Source: Amphimedon queenslandica
Lineage: Eukaryota; Porifera; Demospongiae; Haplosclerida; Niphatidae
DNA length: 30,055 bases
Assembly: GCF_000090795.2 (NCBI RefSeq)
Contig: NW_003546310.1
Span: forward strand, 140,605-170,659
Direction of reading: 5' to 3'
The notes beneath the pieces were generated by a model. That model was given only the letters and a program-made list of their open reading frames with translations. It was not told the origin of the DNA and ran no database searches. Every line of letters begins with the position of its first letter. The stretch's first letter is position 1. Positions 20,915 through 29,650 of this stretch are shown piece by piece. The translations under genes were made by a program, and so were the position numbers.

Positions 20915-21118
20915 TAACACTTCTATGTCACATTACCCTTAAGGTAATGGAGATGATAAAGCCGGGCTGGGTGAAAAGAAAAAAGACTGAGTGAATCTCT
21001 TGAGCTGCTGCTGCTTGTTGCTTTTCCACTAGTAATAATAACTATCATTTAACCTATTAATATTCACTACAAGAATACAGCCTTCTAGTTAACCTTGTTC
21101 AACCCTCTGGCTTAAACT

Positions 21119-21276
21119 CTAATTAACTATTCAGGCTGTGGAAGTATGGATCCCGTGTTATGATTAATATGGGGAGCTCCTGTAACCTGTAGGCCCCAAG
21201 CTTAATAATAGTTAGACTTCTTAATAACAATTGAGACTGGTAAATGAACTAGCATTAAAGTAAGGTGAATTGTTTG
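21119..21276 (+). repeat. Direct repeat, copy 2
   Basis: Second copy of the 20787-20914 unit, about 330 bp downstream, with an extra GGGGAGCTCCTGTAACCTGT-containing segment. The intervening DNA (20915-21118) has no gene. Confidence 0.8.
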
Positions 21277-21340
21277 TACCACCAAAGCGAGGATTGCAGT
21301 TACCTTTCCTTTTCCGGGATCCTTACAACTCCACTCCTAA

Positions 21341-21380
21341 ATCTCCAGATTTAGAAATGCATCTCCAGATTTTGAAATGC
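21341..21380. repeat. Two-copy 20-bp tandem duplication
   Basis: ATCTCCAGATTTAGAAATGC is followed directly by ATCTCCAGATTTTGAAATGC, one mismatch. A simple slippage-type duplication. Confidence 0.9.
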
Positions 21381-21514
21381 ATTTACATAGTGCCCTATTG
21401 TTAATTACATAATGTCAGGATATATACATATAGGAGATTAGGGACTTGAAATAGAAAACAGGAAAAGATTATAATAAAAAGACCTATAAATTCCCTCCTT
21501 GTAGTCATTAGTTT

Positions 21515-22278
21515 CAGAGATCGCTTTGGGGGAGGGATCTGGATACCCCATCTAGGTGACCCATCAATGTGCGAATGCAGAGGCAGTACGCTGCATTCTT
21601 CCAACAGCCCAAGGTCTGTATCATGCTGTCTGCCACTCTTTCTGGCCCCTATTCTAAAACTGTGACCAGCAAAGTTTGCTCCAGGATGCCCCGCCCTAGT
21701 AAGGGCATAATGTACCTCCTCCACCAAGTGAGATCTGCACTAAGGCATACCATGCCTTGTACTGAATAAGGCTCTCTGATTATTACCTCGTTGCTTAAGG
21801 TAAATTAAGAGTGCTGTCACAGGGCAAAGGTCGTTCCCACTTCCACCTAATATGATCCTTACTCCTCTCTCTTCTTAATCTGTCTTGGTATGTCAAAAGA
21901 AATTTGAGACTACTGAAGGCTCTTGACAGCTATCTACATTAACATCCACAGGTGTACCTGTGTATCATAGGACTTGATGCAAAGCACAGTGACTTCCCCT
22001 GACCTACAGAAGCAAAACAAGGCTGTCAATGGGACTGGCTCCCATTGCGTTCTATCATAATCCCCGTGGAGAGACCACACCTGTCTCATCTTCCATGGAA
22101 TGCTGAGAGTAATTGGGAGCCTCAGGTGTGGAGACCTTCCCAGTTTACCTGTCGACACCCCAACCCCCCTCAGAACTTGGTGCAGGCGTGGCATATTATG
22201 AATAGTGTGGTCTGAAAGACTTTCTGCGATCTCACCCTGTTGCACGCCTGAGAGGTAAGTTTTATTGTGGCCAGGTCC
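21515..22278 (-). pseudogene. Tyrosine recombinase (DIRS/Crypton-type integrase), broken
   Basis: Read on the minus strand. After TIK and YLSGVQQGEIAESL come MPRLHQVLRGVGVSTGKLGR and LPITLSIPWKMRQVW (core-binding part), FCFCRSGEVT (catalytic Arg I region), HTKTD (catalytic Lys region), NDLCPVTALLIYLKQRG, then FAGHSFRIGA (the H-x-x-R catalytic box) and SMIQTLGCWKNAAY. The order and spacing match the eukaryotic tyrosine recombinases of DIRS or Crypton elements, common in sponges, cnidarians and fish. Frame changes occur near 22258, 21935-21880 and 21640, and there are stops between. The usual nucleophile context (LLYIRT) is CLCIRT here, so the tyrosine is Cys. No reverse transcriptase is visible upstream, so DIRS versus Crypton is undecided. 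Confidence 0.82.
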
Positions 22279-22295
22279 AAGCCCTGTTGACCTAC

Positions 22296-22570
22296 ACTGT
22301 TAAAACTGAGGTGTTGGTGTACACTCGTGGGTGTCACAAATTTGGGTGTTGTTTACTATTGGGGTGTTGAATCAATCTAGCTTGGTGTTGTTCTATTGAA
22401 AGAGGTGTTGCTCTGTTGAAAGAGGTGTTGATATGTTGCAAGCTGTGATAGAAGTGTCTATATACACTCGTGGGTGTAACAAATTTGGGTGTTGTTTATA
22501 ATTAGGGTGTTGAATCTATCTAGCCTGGTGTTGTTCTGTTAAAAGAGCTGTTTAACACCCCTTTATTGAC
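22296..22570. repeat. GTGTTG-rich repeat with a 143-bp tandem duplication
   Basis: Two copies of a unit starting TACACTCGTGGGTGT begin at 22320 and 22463 and share AAATTTGGGTGTTGTTTA, GGGTGTTGAATC and CTGGTGTTGTTCT blocks. The motif GTGTTG occurs more than ten times. The block starts CACTGTTAAAAC and ends GTTTAACACCCC, partly inverted ends. It interrupts or abuts the N-terminal end of the tyrosine recombinase relic and is probably a small mobile repeat. Confidence 0.7.
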
Positions 22571-22794
22571 TGGTAATGTTATTTATAACTATTAATAACT
22601 AACTAATAACCAAAATTTAATAAGATTAATTAATTTTGTTCATAACTTCTATGAAATAAAATAAATAAATAATCATATAAAAATACATAAAAACCGAATC
22701 AAATAATTAAAATAATTTTAACAATAATTTTAAAAATTAATTATAAATAAAATTAATAATTAAAAATGACTTACAATACATACTAAAAATAAAG
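22571..22794. other. Extremely AT-rich block
   Basis: Almost only A and T with runs of TTAATAATTAAA-type sequence. No gene or named repeat recognised. Confidence 0.7.
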
Positions 22795-23184
22795 ATGTGG
22801 TTTTCCTTCTTGCCTTTGAGATTGTCCATTTTACCTATAAATATTTTTTTATTGTTATACATTTTATTTTTCTCATTTTGCAATAAAACACAAGAAACAA
22901 AAACAATAGAAACACAATGTTTGATTAAAATTAATGAACAATCACTACAAGTTTATTTAGAAAAATTATTAATAATTTCTCACTATAAAAGAGTGCATAT
23001 TTATGTTTTACTTTATTTGTGGATGATAAATTTAATTTCTTATTTTTACAAATATTACTTGGTTTTACTGTTATCATACTTAAGAAATAAAGTTAATTTT
23101 AAGGGATGGAAAACAATAGTGGAATGGAGGGAAGAGATTCTAGCAGACAAATCAAAGGAATTAAACAATAATAATAGTCACTAA
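22795..23184 (+). CDS. 129-codon hydrophobic open frame in AT-rich DNA
   Basis: ATG to TAA without interruption through sequence of about three-quarters A+T, where stops should come about every dozen codons. The first about 30 residues are hydrophobic (LPINIFLLLYILFFSFC), then a charged helix (EQSLQVYLEKLLIISHYKR), a second hydrophobic stretch (about residues 68-92) and a polar tail (WKTIVEWREEILADKSKEL). It could encode a small membrane protein with a signal anchor and one further membrane span. No family is recognised, and no splice signals are convincing. A chance frame remains possible because AT-rich DNA also favours hydrophobic codons. Confidence 0.35.
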   Translation: MWFSFLPLRLSILPINIFLLLYILFFSFCNKTQETKTIETQCLIKINEQSLQVYLEKLLIISHYKRVHIYVLLYLWMINLISYFYKYYLVLLLSYLRNKVNFKGWKTIVEWREEILADKSKELNNNNSH

Positions 23185-23737
23185 ATAACTACAGTACATG
23201 TACATTGTGTATAAATAATAAAAACAAAAGCAAATAAGTCATTGCACAATTTCCAGAGGCTGGTATACAAGTAATTATGATGGAAGAAAGGGATAGGCAG
23301 GTATACATATATGTACAACCTATAATAAAAAGGGTGACATGACTCAATTAGAAAATTAATGTTACACGCAAACATGCAAAATAGAGGAATAAAGCCACAT
23401 GTTACGTAAAACCACATTTGCATTAATTGCATGTCTTTTTTGCTCAAACAAGACTGCTCTAAATTGAGTGTAGCATCACAATTTTGTGTAATACATACAT
23501 TTACATGTACAGTACATACATATACATTAAAGCTTTTCTTAGTCAACTAACAAGTACATGTACATGTATGCTACTACCATAATGTAAAGAATACTACACT
23601 GGTAACTAATCACCATGGCTGGTGTTGATTATACACTCACATGATCATAATAACGAATACGATTGGACCTATATGTCTTTGTGAATAATTATGAATAGAT
23701 TACTGGAAAAATATATAATTATGACTACAATTATGAT
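23185..23737. other. No supportable gene; TACATGTA-rich
   Basis: A minus-strand 121-codon frame (23181-23546) is low-complexity and Tyr/Cys/Phe-rich and looks fortuitous. Several TACATGTA and TACATATA motifs occur (23195, 23503, 23550-23570). Confidence 0.45.
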
Positions 23738-23739
23738 TA

Positions 23740-23991
23740 CCGTAAATCCTCAAATAAAAGCTGGAAACGCCGAGTTAGCAATAAAATTGAAGTATAAGTA
23801 CGCAAATCTAGCCTAAAAGTATTTCAGATTCTTTGTAGATACTTCGTTAAGCATCCTGAAAAGAATTGCATGAGGTCCCGAGTTCGAATCCCGTTGTTGC
23901 CTCAAGTTTTATTTTCTTTTTTCACTTTTTTTCGACGTCGAGATGACATTTTAAGAAATTGACGCCTGGGCTTTTATTTGAGGATTTACGG
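23740..23991. mobile_element. TA-flanked MITE with 22-24-bp perfect inverted ends
   Basis: CCGTAAATCCTCAAATAAAAGC at 23740-23761 is repeated as its exact inverse at 23970-23991, and both ends are flanked by TA (23738-23739, 23992-23993). This fits a TA target duplication as used by Tc1/mariner-like elements. The length is 252 bp with no transposase. Ends of the type ACCGTAAAT-CCTC-AAATAAAAGC are ones I associate with abundant invertebrate MITEs; the superfamily is not proven. The interior carries a tRNA-like segment. Confidence 0.85.
23802..23922 (+). ncRNA. tRNA-like Pol III unit inside the MITE
   Basis: TAGCCTAAAAG (23809-23819) fits the A-box consensus TRGYNNARNNG at every position. AGTTCGAATCC (23881-23891) fits the B-box with one change. 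TTTTTT (23917-23922) and a second T7 (23925-23931) are good Pol III terminators. The T-loop TTCGAAT and part of the T-stem are preserved; the 5' and 3' acceptor strands (GCAA / TTGC) pair over only 4 bp. The box spacing (about 73 nt) is longer than in an intronless tRNA. It is probably a tRNA-derived insert or SINE head captured by the MITE rather than a working tRNA. Confidence 0.45.
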
Positions 23992-23993
23992 TA

Positions 23994-24560
23994 TATGTGT
24001 GCATGATTATCACGTGATTAAAATAAATAATTAATGATGATCATACACTGATTAGACACATTTCAATTGCTCAATATTTTGTTAGTTAGTGCCTTATTTT
24101 AACTTCTGAGAACATAAATGCCAAAAACATAAGATTTCTCGACTTAAAAGCCATTAAAAGTAGTGGTTAAATTTACTGCACTGAGTAGGTAACTCAATGC
24201 TGTGATACATGATCATAATTGTGTGTTAACTTTGATATCCTTTGCCATATGTACATGTATGATTTACTGCAATGATTATATGCCCTTAATGTGTGCATAT
24301 GATTTTTATTATGATTATAAGCTTTAGGATTTGCTTGATTATGATTATGAATATAAATATCAAAAAATGTAATCAATTACAATCAATTATGATTACAATT
24401 GTAACTGAGTCCAAACCTGCTACTCACAATCTATTAGTCCTTAAATCGTCAAATTTTAAATTTAGTTACATGTACATGCATGTAGCTCAAATAACACACA
24501 GAACTTTTATAAAAGACAAAAGTAGTAGTGGGAGAGAGACAGTCAAATGAATCTACTTAC
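23994..24560. other. No supportable gene
   Basis: AT-rich with repeated ATTATGATTA-type sequence around 24190-24400 and TACATGTACATGCATGTA near 24468. Two short frames here are low-complexity. Confidence 0.45.
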
Positions 24561-24867
24561 ATGTACATCATTGTTGATCAGTTCATTGTGTATAATGAAA
24601 CTCCTTTCCCCAAAAATCTTCTTTAAGAGGGACAATTGCTTTTCTCTCACCAATTAAATCTTTTCCTATCCTGATCTGTATTTAAAAAAATAAAACGATA
24701 GCAACTACCCAAAATACTATACAGATATTACTAATGCTGGCATGGAGTAATTGGAGGAAGTGAACACAATGGTCTGTTTACTGAATAAAGCAGCAATGAC
24801 TTTGCGAACATTATCAACTGAGAGACATACGAATGAATAGTTTAGTCTAACATCAAGATGAAGATCT

Positions 24868-24924
24868 GGAGGGAGGGGAGAGAGAGGGGGGAAGAAAGAC
24901 AGAAAGGGGGGAGGAGAAGACAGA

Positions 24925-24966
<42 letters not shown>
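24868..24966 (+). repeat. Purine tract with (GA)n microsatellite
   Basis: GGAGGGAGGGGAGAGAGAGG, G-rich blocks, then an uninterrupted (GA) run of about 34 nt at 24929-24962. On the minus strand this is the pyrimidine tract of the acceptor of the DENN exon at 24865. Confidence 0.92.
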
Positions 24967-25134
24967 AAGTGAAACCAAAACTGAATGTACATGTACATGT
25001 ACAATTATTGCAAATACAATGTACATGTATGTTAACCTCCTCTAGGTGGCATAATGATTGTTGGTGATGAAAACCAGGTGCATGGAGTTGCTTCCTAGTA
25101 GAACAATGAATAGAATATATAACTTCTTCTATTT

Positions 25135-25277
25135 CACTCTTCCTTCTTCGTTCTTTATTCCTCTTCTCTCCCCCCTCTCTCTCCCTCCTTCCATCCCTCC
25201 CTCTCTCTCCCCCCTCTCTCCCATCCATCCCTCTTCCTCTCTCCCCCTCTCACTCTCTCCTTCCCTCTCTCCCTCCC
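25135..25277 (+). repeat. Pyrimidine tract (CTCCCTCTC)n
   Basis: About 140 nt almost purely C and T with repeats of CTCTCCC and CCATCC. On the minus strand it is the purine-rich intron upstream of the 58-nt DENN exon. It is complementary in kind to the tract at 24868-24966. Confidence 0.92.
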
Positions 25278-25399
25278 TTACTAATAACATGCAGTAGACC
25301 TTCAGGTATAGACAAGGAACAAGGAAGAGTTTATTGGCCACATCTTCAATCGTCTTCTAAAATGAGTCATCCTTCTCCTCAGATAACAGCCTATACATA

Positions 25400-26010
25400 C
25401 TACAATAAGGAAAATAATTATCATAAATAAATAACATTTCATTAAATAATATACACATATACGTACATGTATATTACACACATACATGTATATACATACA
25501 GTACATACATTTGTAGAATAGATGTACATGTACATGTATGAGTACATGAAAAACATTGGGAGGAGGTAATGGATTTGCCAAAAATTGTCGAGGATACAGT
25601 TATTTATTTATTTATTTTAGAAATTTACAGTACACATAAATGGATAGAGGCAGAGTTCAAGAAAATGAAAGTAGCAGCACTGAGGGTAAACTGAGGTGCA
25701 ATTCAGAGTACCGGGGAGGAAAATAAATAAGACAAAGAAAAGGAAAATAAAGAAAGACCATGACAATTATAACAATAATAACAAAAATAATAATTTTGTT
25801 TATTCCGCATTATTCGTAGAAATTAAATTACCCCGGAATCTATTGGCTTACCTTTACAAAGACTAATTTGGTGAATTACAGCAAAAGAGAGAGAAAGTGT
25901 GTGTGAGTTAGCACTGGGGCTACTCAGGTTATCGTCTTGTTTAGGACTAAATACAACACTAGCATTTGTATCAATTCAATTTGAATCGATAACTCAGGAG
26001 TAGGAGGATC
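25400..26010. other. Intergenic region between divergent genes
   Basis: Holds several TACATGTACATGTA palindromes (25462-25545), a (TTTA) run at about 25600-25618 and otherwise AT-rich DNA. The missing 5' exons of the DENN gene were sought here on the minus strand and not found. Confidence 0.45.
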
Positions 26011-26026
26011 CACGTGGCATATAAAA
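26011..26026 (+). promoter_or_regulatory. E-box plus TATA box of the 26115 gene
   Basis: CACGTG (26011-26016) is followed 3 nt later by TATAAAA (26020-26026). The first ATG of the downstream gene lies 89 nt beyond the TATA box, leaving room for a start site near 26050 and a short leader. The spacing is what a TATA-directed promoter would show. Confidence 0.5.
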
Positions 26027-26114
26027 TCAATAATAGAAGAAAGAAATTAAAGCATCCTTTTAGTTCTTGTTTCTCGTCGTTTCGTCCTTTGTTTAAATCA
26101 CTCACTGGATCATC

Positions 26115-28650
26115 ATGTCCTCGTGTGACTATAACGTTGAGCTGAGAAGATTCAACTCCAATCAGACCAGCATGTCCGACCAGCAGCAACATGGAGCCGA
26201 CATTCACGTAATAAATAGATCTACTCCAAGCACACAACAGTGTCACTTCAGCATTCATGCATTGTAGTCTAAGTAATGTTTGCTTGTATTCAAAGTATTA
26301 GTTGTAATCGTATCAAGTGTGCATGAGGGTTATGGGATCGGATTAAAGACCCGGCAGTTTAGATTGTACATGTACACGTATGGTAGTATGTTGCTTGAAT
26401 CTTGGTTATGTACATGTACATGTTAGTGCTATTCCTTTTGCTCCACCTCGTCCTCCCCATTCCTTCCCCATTCATTTATAATTATGGCATTAAACATGCA
26501 AGTGCCCAGGATGTGTTATGATGTTAGATTAGATTCCTTTGTTAGGATTTTGTAATTTTCATTACTTTGCTATGTTATTCCAAAATTACTGTAATGTTTA
26601 TTCCCCCCTCTCCCTCTCTTTCTCTAGTCCTTAGGTAAGTGCCATATCAATTTATTTTAGAAATTATTCTTAAACTAACAATCAGATCTGACATCTGACT
26701 TCAGTTGATACTCCTGTCTATGACAGTATCCCGAGAGAGAAGCAGTGCCCTCCTCCTTTACCAGAGGCTCGTAGGACCACCTTTAATGCGATGTACGCTA
26801 CAAGAGGGGATACGCTCCATCCTACCAGCACACAAATAAATTCGCGGGATAGGCTTGGAGCTAAGATTGATTACATGTCTATTAAGTGTCTGAGGGTCAC
26901 ATATCTCTCTATCTTTGTCGCGATTAGCTTGTTCCTCGCCATAGTGGCAGTGGTGTTGGTCCTTTTGTTATTGTTTGGGGTCTATGGGCCAACTGCTGAA
27001 ACATGTTCATCATCAAAACTAGATGCATCAAAATCAAATGAGGCAGTAACAGGAGCTTATATGTCAATTGTACCCTCACCTTCTCTTTCACAATGTCTCT
27101 GCCCTAGTGAGTTAATTATGTAATGATTATGTAATCAGTAATTGTTGTATTTTGTCTTGATTGGTTTGCTGTAAGGTATAAGGATAAATCACAACTCCAT
27201 GACATGAGTAATTTGTTGTTACAATCCCTTATCATACTTTGTGGTAGATTCTCTCATTACTAGTTATAGTTTCATCTTGGGTTTTATGTTCATGTACATG
27301 TACATGCTCTGTGGTTTAATATGCATCCAATATCTAAGGTGCATCAATGCATGTATTGTTCCACCCCTTTTCTTATCCTTAGCGTTCTTTTAGCACATGT
27401 AAACCTTGTAAGGTTTGTAATTCAAGTTGGCTAGTTACAATGAGCAGCTTCATGACTGTAGTTATCTATGCATGTAGTGTCTGTGTTGTTTGCTGTCTCA
27501 GCAATTTAAAGAATGAATATTTTTTTTAAGTTTTGTGGTTTTAGCAATTAATTATTAGTGGTCTTTCCCTGCTTTCTTCCTCCTTTCTTTCTATTCTCTC
27601 CCCCCCTCTTTCTTTTTCTCTTTCTCTTTCCAGCTCCAGATGTGTCTCCAATTAAAGCACAAATTGAGGTAAGGTAGTATTTACAATCACTCTATTGGTG
27701 CATGCTTGTAACATGTGAACTGCTAGCATTCATATGTAACAGATAACAGATGTTATACATATCCCTTAGCTTCCCTGTACAGGCTAGCACTATTTGTAAT
27801 TGCATATTGGCTCATATATCCACCATCATACCTACTTCTCAAATATTGATTATGATAATAAATGTGGAGTCTTTGAGTATGAGAAGAGGTAGAGAGATTT
27901 AACCACAACTTGTGATACATTGTATTTCCTTTCTGATGAAATGTCAATTCCCCTTATTCCTCCTACTTACTATAAAGCAAGATGCAGCCAATCTGACAGA
28001 GCTATTAAAAGATATTACTTCTGTCATTACTGTGATTGAAAAGAATGTAAGTAACAATAATAATGATAATTATATTAACAACCAATACTTAATTCTATTC
28101 TTTTCTCTATATACAGAATAACAATACTGACCAGTCATTAGCCTCTCAGTCCTCATTCATCAATAGTACCGTCTCTGATGTTAATTCAACTTGCTATGAA
28201 GCCCTGGCCAACTTGACGGCTCAAAATGTCTCTATTGCTGGATTAATGTTTGATGCTGAGATGAGGAATGTGGGTGTGTATAGCTCTTGCGTCTATGAGT
28301 ACCTATCTAACTGCTCTATGCCTACTAATGTATTTTATTGTACAACTGACTATCACGATGTCATTGTAGATGTGAGTGTTATTATAGTATTTTATTATAT
28401 TTGTGCAGCAACGTCTAGCTTCATAGACCTGCATAAATTGTTATTGTTATAATTATAATAATAATAATTTATTCGGGGGATGTGAATGCTGGTCAATATT
28501 TAATGCAACGCTTATCAGTTGCCATTCAACGAGGTAACGCAGCCCTCATCACTGATGCCTTGCATTCAGGCTCTTTGTCTTTGTCTCCGTTCTGACTTGT
28601 TATTGTTATTATCATTATTGTTATTGTTATTGTTATTATTATTTTTTATT

Positions 28651-28681
<31 letters not shown>

Positions 28682-29165
28682 CATTTAATTCTTTTTGTTA
28701 TTATTATTATTATTAGTTGTTATTGAATTATTATTATTATTAATAGTTATTATCCCAACAGCCTGTTTCATTTATTAATTGTGAGACTGTTTGCTGTGTT
28801 ACTATTAATAGTCATTAAGTATATTATATTATATTAATTATAATATATTAGTTTATAATAATAATTATTATTATTATTAGGGCTATTATAATTTAGATCT
28901 TGCCTGCCATATTGAAGTGTCAGGAAGTAATGCTTCACTTTTTGCTCCTCTTACTAACCTAAGGATGACAGCACGTTCAGGAGAGACTATTGAATCAGGT
29001 GACTCTGCATCTGTTAGATTAACAAAGTCGAAAGTTAGATGTGATTGTGCTTTGGTGCCTCTCTATAATGGTGCTGCAAGGGTTACTGATGTCTATTGTT
29101 CAGTCTTTCGTTCCCGATGTCCTGTTAGCAGTAACTTTGAGAATGTGATGATCATCATACCATGA
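26115..29165 (+). CDS. Novel single-pass membrane protein, 7 exons incl. 7-nt microexon
   Basis: Exons: 26115-26207, 26628-26634 (7 nt), 26705-27106, 27634-27668, 27978-28046, 28117-28371, 28881-29165. Phases agree at every junction, giving 381 residues from the ATG at 26115. N-terminal part (1-99) has no signal peptide; it carries TPVYDSIPREKQCPPPLP, a Tyr motif plus a proline motif suited to SH2/SH3 binding, and ends in basic residues. Residues about 100-124 (SIFVAISLFLAIVAVVLVLL) are one membrane span, so a type II orientation is likely. The ectodomain (125-381) has at least seven N-x-S/T sites (for example NSTC, NLTA, NVSI, NASL), many cysteines (YSSCVYEYLSNC, LACHIEV, VRCDCALV, FRSRCP) and a small helical piece encoded by exons 4-5. 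Sequons and cysteines are confined to the distal side, supporting topology. I recognise no family; a surface receptor or adhesion role is inference. TATA and E-box lie upstream; the nearest poly(A)-like signal is a CATAAA near 29186. Confidence 0.72.
28372..28880 (+). repeat. Intron 6 with T-rich and (ATT)n simple repeats
   Basis: The 509-nt intron between exons 6 and 7 contains (TTATTG)n/(TTA)n and (TTTTA)n runs at about 28600-28745 and a palindromic TATTATATTATATTAATTATAA stretch near 28822-28855. The acceptor is preceded by (ATT)n rather than a pyrimidine tract. Confidence 0.8.
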
Positions 29166-29640
29166 AGACAGAACCATAGTATTTCATAAACAACCACTCC
29201 ATTATAAACTTATTATGTGTGTGTGTGTTAATTATAATTGCTTATGAATTATTCTATTGATTTTATGTATGTTCCCAGCTGTTTGTTTTCGTTTAATGTG
29301 TCAATGAGTAAAATTTCTAGTGCAACACTTACGCTTGATGTCCGCCAAACCTTATCCATTACAGCACTACATTATAGTTTATCATAAACCATGAGCATTA
29401 TTCATTATTTTACAAGCACTGCACCATTGTTCTTTAGTATATTAATGTAATTCAGAGTATCATTGCTGTTATATCATGCTGTACACATGCAAAGACCCTA
29501 GGCCACTAAAAGCTGTGGGCGTAAATATTAATTTACTGTATGAGGTGTTTCTGTTGCAGCATACCATACAATTGTACGCTTGTAGCTAAGAGAAGAGAGC
29601 TACCGCTCTCAGTCTATCTGCCTGTCTTGGAATTGTGATG
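29166..29640. other. 3' flank and intergenic
   Basis: Begins with the probable 3' UTR of the 26115 gene, then a (GT)n run at 29216-29228. Otherwise AT-rich with no exon called. An acceptor-like TTTCTGTTGCAG lies at 29549-29560. Confidence 0.45.
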
Positions 29641-29650
29641 GTCGGAGATG

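Larger units (their letters stand above)
24583..25399 (-). pseudogene. DENN-domain protein fragment (cDENN part)
   Basis: Minus-strand exons with agreeing phases: 25399-25282, 25094-25037 and 24865-24732; a possible last exon is 24675-24583. Joined peptide pieces are LLSEEKDDSF, TAG, KTIEDVANKLFLVPCLYLKV, WFSSPTIIMPPRG, then (Asp from G|AT) LHLDVRLNYSFVCLSVDNVR, KVIAALFSKQTIVFTSSNYS. L-S-x-x-N-V followed by a helix, x-Q-x-I-V-F-x-S-S-N-Y-S is the central cDENN pattern; such proteins are Rab guanine-nucleotide exchange factors in membrane traffic. The next expected block (YPF-x-W-x-x) is missing: the last exon reads KAIVPLKEDFWGKEFHYTQ and stops. Together with the TAG (25359-25357) and absent 5' exons this suggests a truncated copy. 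Alternatively that TTTTAG is an acceptor and the exon starts at 25356 (phase 0). Subfamily not assigned. Confidence 0.6.

Noticed and set aside
23181..23546. 121-codon minus frame
   Set aside because: Tyr/Cys/Phe/Ile-rich, low-complexity, generated by TACATGTA-type repeats; no structure or partner.
23802..23905. Functional tRNA gene
   Set aside because: Only four acceptor pairs and no convincing anticodon arm; better read as a tRNA-derived Pol III head within a MITE.
24717..25341. Ser/Leu/Pro- or Arg/Glu/Gly-rich frames over the GA and CT tracts
   Set aside because: Produced by low-complexity repeats, which are stop-free in several frames; only the short exons between them have DENN-like sequence.
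25971..26258. Minus-strand 95-codon frame
   Set aside because: Antisense to the first exon and promoter of the 26115 gene; its end is hydrophobic low-complexity sequence.
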